A stretch of DNA of 64,000 bases, taken from Vibrio profundi (GTDB lineage: Bacteria; Pseudomonadota; Gammaproteobacteria; Enterobacterales; Vibrionaceae). Positions 62,991 through 64,000 of this stretch are shown here, piece after piece. The DNA lies in contig NZ_RZIS01000001.1 in NCBI RefSeq assembly GCF_005281835.1, positions 786,351-850,350 on the forward strand, given 5' to 3'. Made by a program: the position numbers and the translations under genes. The first letter of the stretch is position 1. Each line of letters begins with the position of its first letter. Under the pieces are notes generated by a model. The model was not told the DNA's origin. It did not search any database and saw nothing but the letters and a program-made list of their open reading frames with translations.

Positions 62991-64000
62991 TTAAAGAACA
63001 GCTGCGATTCCTTTGCATAACGGGCCCATGTTGGACTTAGTCATACCAGCAACACTAATACGGCCTGAACCTACAATGTAAATTGCAAACTCATCTTTCA
63101 AACGTGTTACTTGCTCTTTAGTAAGACCAGAGAAAGAGAACATACCGTTTTGACGCTCGATGAATGTAAAGTCTGCGTCTACACCTTCAGATTTCAGTGT
63201 TGCCACGAATAGCTCACGCATTTCTTGAATACGATCACGCATTTCTGCCACTTCCGCTTCCCATTCTGCACGTAACTGAGCATCACCTAGGATGTGAGTC
63301 ACTACAGCACTGCCGTGAGCTGGTGGGTTAGAGTAGATAGAACGGATGATGCTCTTCACCTGAGAAAACGCGGTTGCCGCTACGTCTGCATTTTCAGCAA
63401 CAAGTGTGAATGCACCTACACGCTCGTTGTACAAACCGAAGTTCTTAGAGAAAGAACTCGCGACTAGAATTTCTTTGTTGTACTTAGCAAAAACACGTAG
63501 GCCAGCAGCGTCTTCTTCAACACCTTTTGCGAAACCTTGGTAAGCGAAGTCAAATAGTGGTAGAAGACCTTTGTCAGCAACGAGTTTTGCTAGCGTTTCC
63601 CACTCTTCGGCTGTTGGGTCGATACCTGTTGGGTTATGGCAGCAGCCGTGCAGAAGAACGATGTCGCCTGCAGATGCTTTCTCTAGGTCAGCTACCATGC
63701 CCGCGAAATCTTTATCTTTTGTTTCAGCGTTGTAGTAGCTGTATTTAGCCGTTTCAATACCAGCAGCAGCGAAAACGCCATTGTGGTTAGCCCATGTTGG
63801 GTTACTAATCCAAATTTTCACTTCACCAAGTTGGCGCTTAATGAATTCACCTGCAACACGTAGTGCGCCTGTACCACCAGGAGCTTGCGCTGTTTTTGCG
63901 CGCTGCTCAGAGACGATTTCTGCATCAGCACCAAAAAGTAGCTTTTGAACCGCTAGGCCGTATTCAGCAGTACCTTCAATTGTTAGGTAAGATTTCGTTT
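62991..64000 (-). CDS. aspC: Aspartate/aromatic aminotransferase (AspC/TyrB), 5' end beyond window
   Basis: The C-terminal 336 residues are in the window; the frame continues through the right edge without a stop (KSYLTIEGTAEYGLAVQKLLFG near the edge). PLP-enzyme motifs are FDFAYQGFAKG and VASSFSKNFGLYNERVGAF, with the PLP lysine in SSFSKNFGLY, plus HGCCHNPTG. It exchanges amino groups between aspartate/aromatic amino acids and 2-oxoglutarate. Choice of aspC over tyrB is uncertain. Confidence 0.88.
   Translation of the reverse strand, partial: TKSYLTIEGTAEYGLAVQKLLFGADAEIVSEQRAKTAQAPGGTGALRVAGEFIKRQLGEVKIWISNPTWANHNGVFAAAGIETAKYSYYNAETKDKDFAGMVADLEKASAGDIVLLHGCCHNPTGIDPTAEEWETLAKLVADKGLLPLFDFAYQGFAKGVEEDAAGLRVFAKYNKEILVASSFSKNFGLYNERVGAFTLVAENADVAATAFSQVKSIIRSIYSNPPAHGSAVVTHILGDAQLRAEWEAEVAEMRDRIQEMRELFVATLKSEGVDADFTFIERQNGMFSFSGLTKEQVTRLKDEFAIYIVGSGRISVAGMTKSNMGPLCKGIAAVL

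Noticed and set aside
1..64000. CRISPR arrays, insertion sequences, prophage or integron attachment sites
   Set aside because: No regularly spaced repeats, transposase or integrase genes were seen; repeats found are tRNA copies, paralogues and short hairpins.

Overview
This window looks like the main chromosome of a marine Vibrio, most likely of the Splendidus clade; the species assignment is an inference. The grounds are protein content and gene order. There is a norspermidine operon with the Vibrio-type fused diaminobutyrate aminotransferase/decarboxylase, followed by carboxynorspermidine dehydrogenase and decarboxylase. There are also VarA/UvrY-UvrC-PgsA-tRNA and GyrA/UbiG/NrdAB/YfaE blocks in gammaproteobacterial order, and several proteins of the kind seen mostly in Vibrionaceae (DUF3943, DUF2982). 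No insertion sequence, prophage, integron or CRISPR array was seen, and coding is dense and even in style.

Layout. 1-5.2 kb: a TrpR-like operator at the left edge, then rnm, yciO and rluB, facing an efpL-yciU-SpoU methyltransferase group and a nucleotidyltransferase-like gene. 5.4-12 kb: polB; uvrY-uvrC-pgsA; a Cys-Gly-Leu-Gly tRNA cluster. 12-18 kb: the norspermidine operon behind a long, probably structured leader that carries a short open frame ending Pro-UGA. 18-21 kb: ACT-domain regulator, DUF3943 protein and a CinA-like protein. 21-29.3 kb: yfaE, nrdB, nrdA and ubiG divergent from gyrA; the nrdA upstream region carries NrdR-like boxes and an exact DnaA box. 29.3-37.5 kb: the periplasmic nitrite reductase system, with nrfA divergent from nrfBCDE-dsbE-nrfF and nrfG isolated beyond nrfA and a rhodanese. 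The nrfA/nrfB gap carries FNR-like and NarL/NarP-like sites.

37.6-43.7 kb: a 58-residue GTG-start gene, ribA, and an iron-type operon (imelysin, DUF1111 dihaem protein, imelysin-like lipoprotein, DUF1513) behind a Fur-like site. 43.8-48.1 kb: L,D-transpeptidase, YcbK-like, YcbL-like, DUF2982 and a small basic protein with an Ala/Lys/Val/Pro-rich arm. 48.6-59.4 kb: a transport and sensing island with a TRAP transporter (DctPQM), Cache histidine kinase, LuxR-type response regulator, two tandem paralogous BCCT carriers and a Cache chemoreceptor. 59.5-64 kb: an exonuclease plus cNMP/CBS/DUF294 protein pair, an outer-membrane beta-barrel protein and the 3' part of an aspartate/aromatic aminotransferase running off the right edge.

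How the genes work together. The nrf block builds a complete formate-type nitrite ammonification chain together with its own haem lyase. The TRAP/kinase/regulator/BCCT/chemoreceptor run looks like uptake and sensing of small organic acids and quaternary amines. The norspermidine operon makes the polyamine that vibrios use in biofilm signalling. Most operon ends carry clear intrinsic terminators, several of them bidirectional. The observation most deserving follow-up is the norspermidine operon leader. After it come the intercistronic hairpins that appear to set gene ratios, the Asn-for-Asp change in the nucleotidyltransferase motif, and the terminator abutting the histidine kinase start codon.
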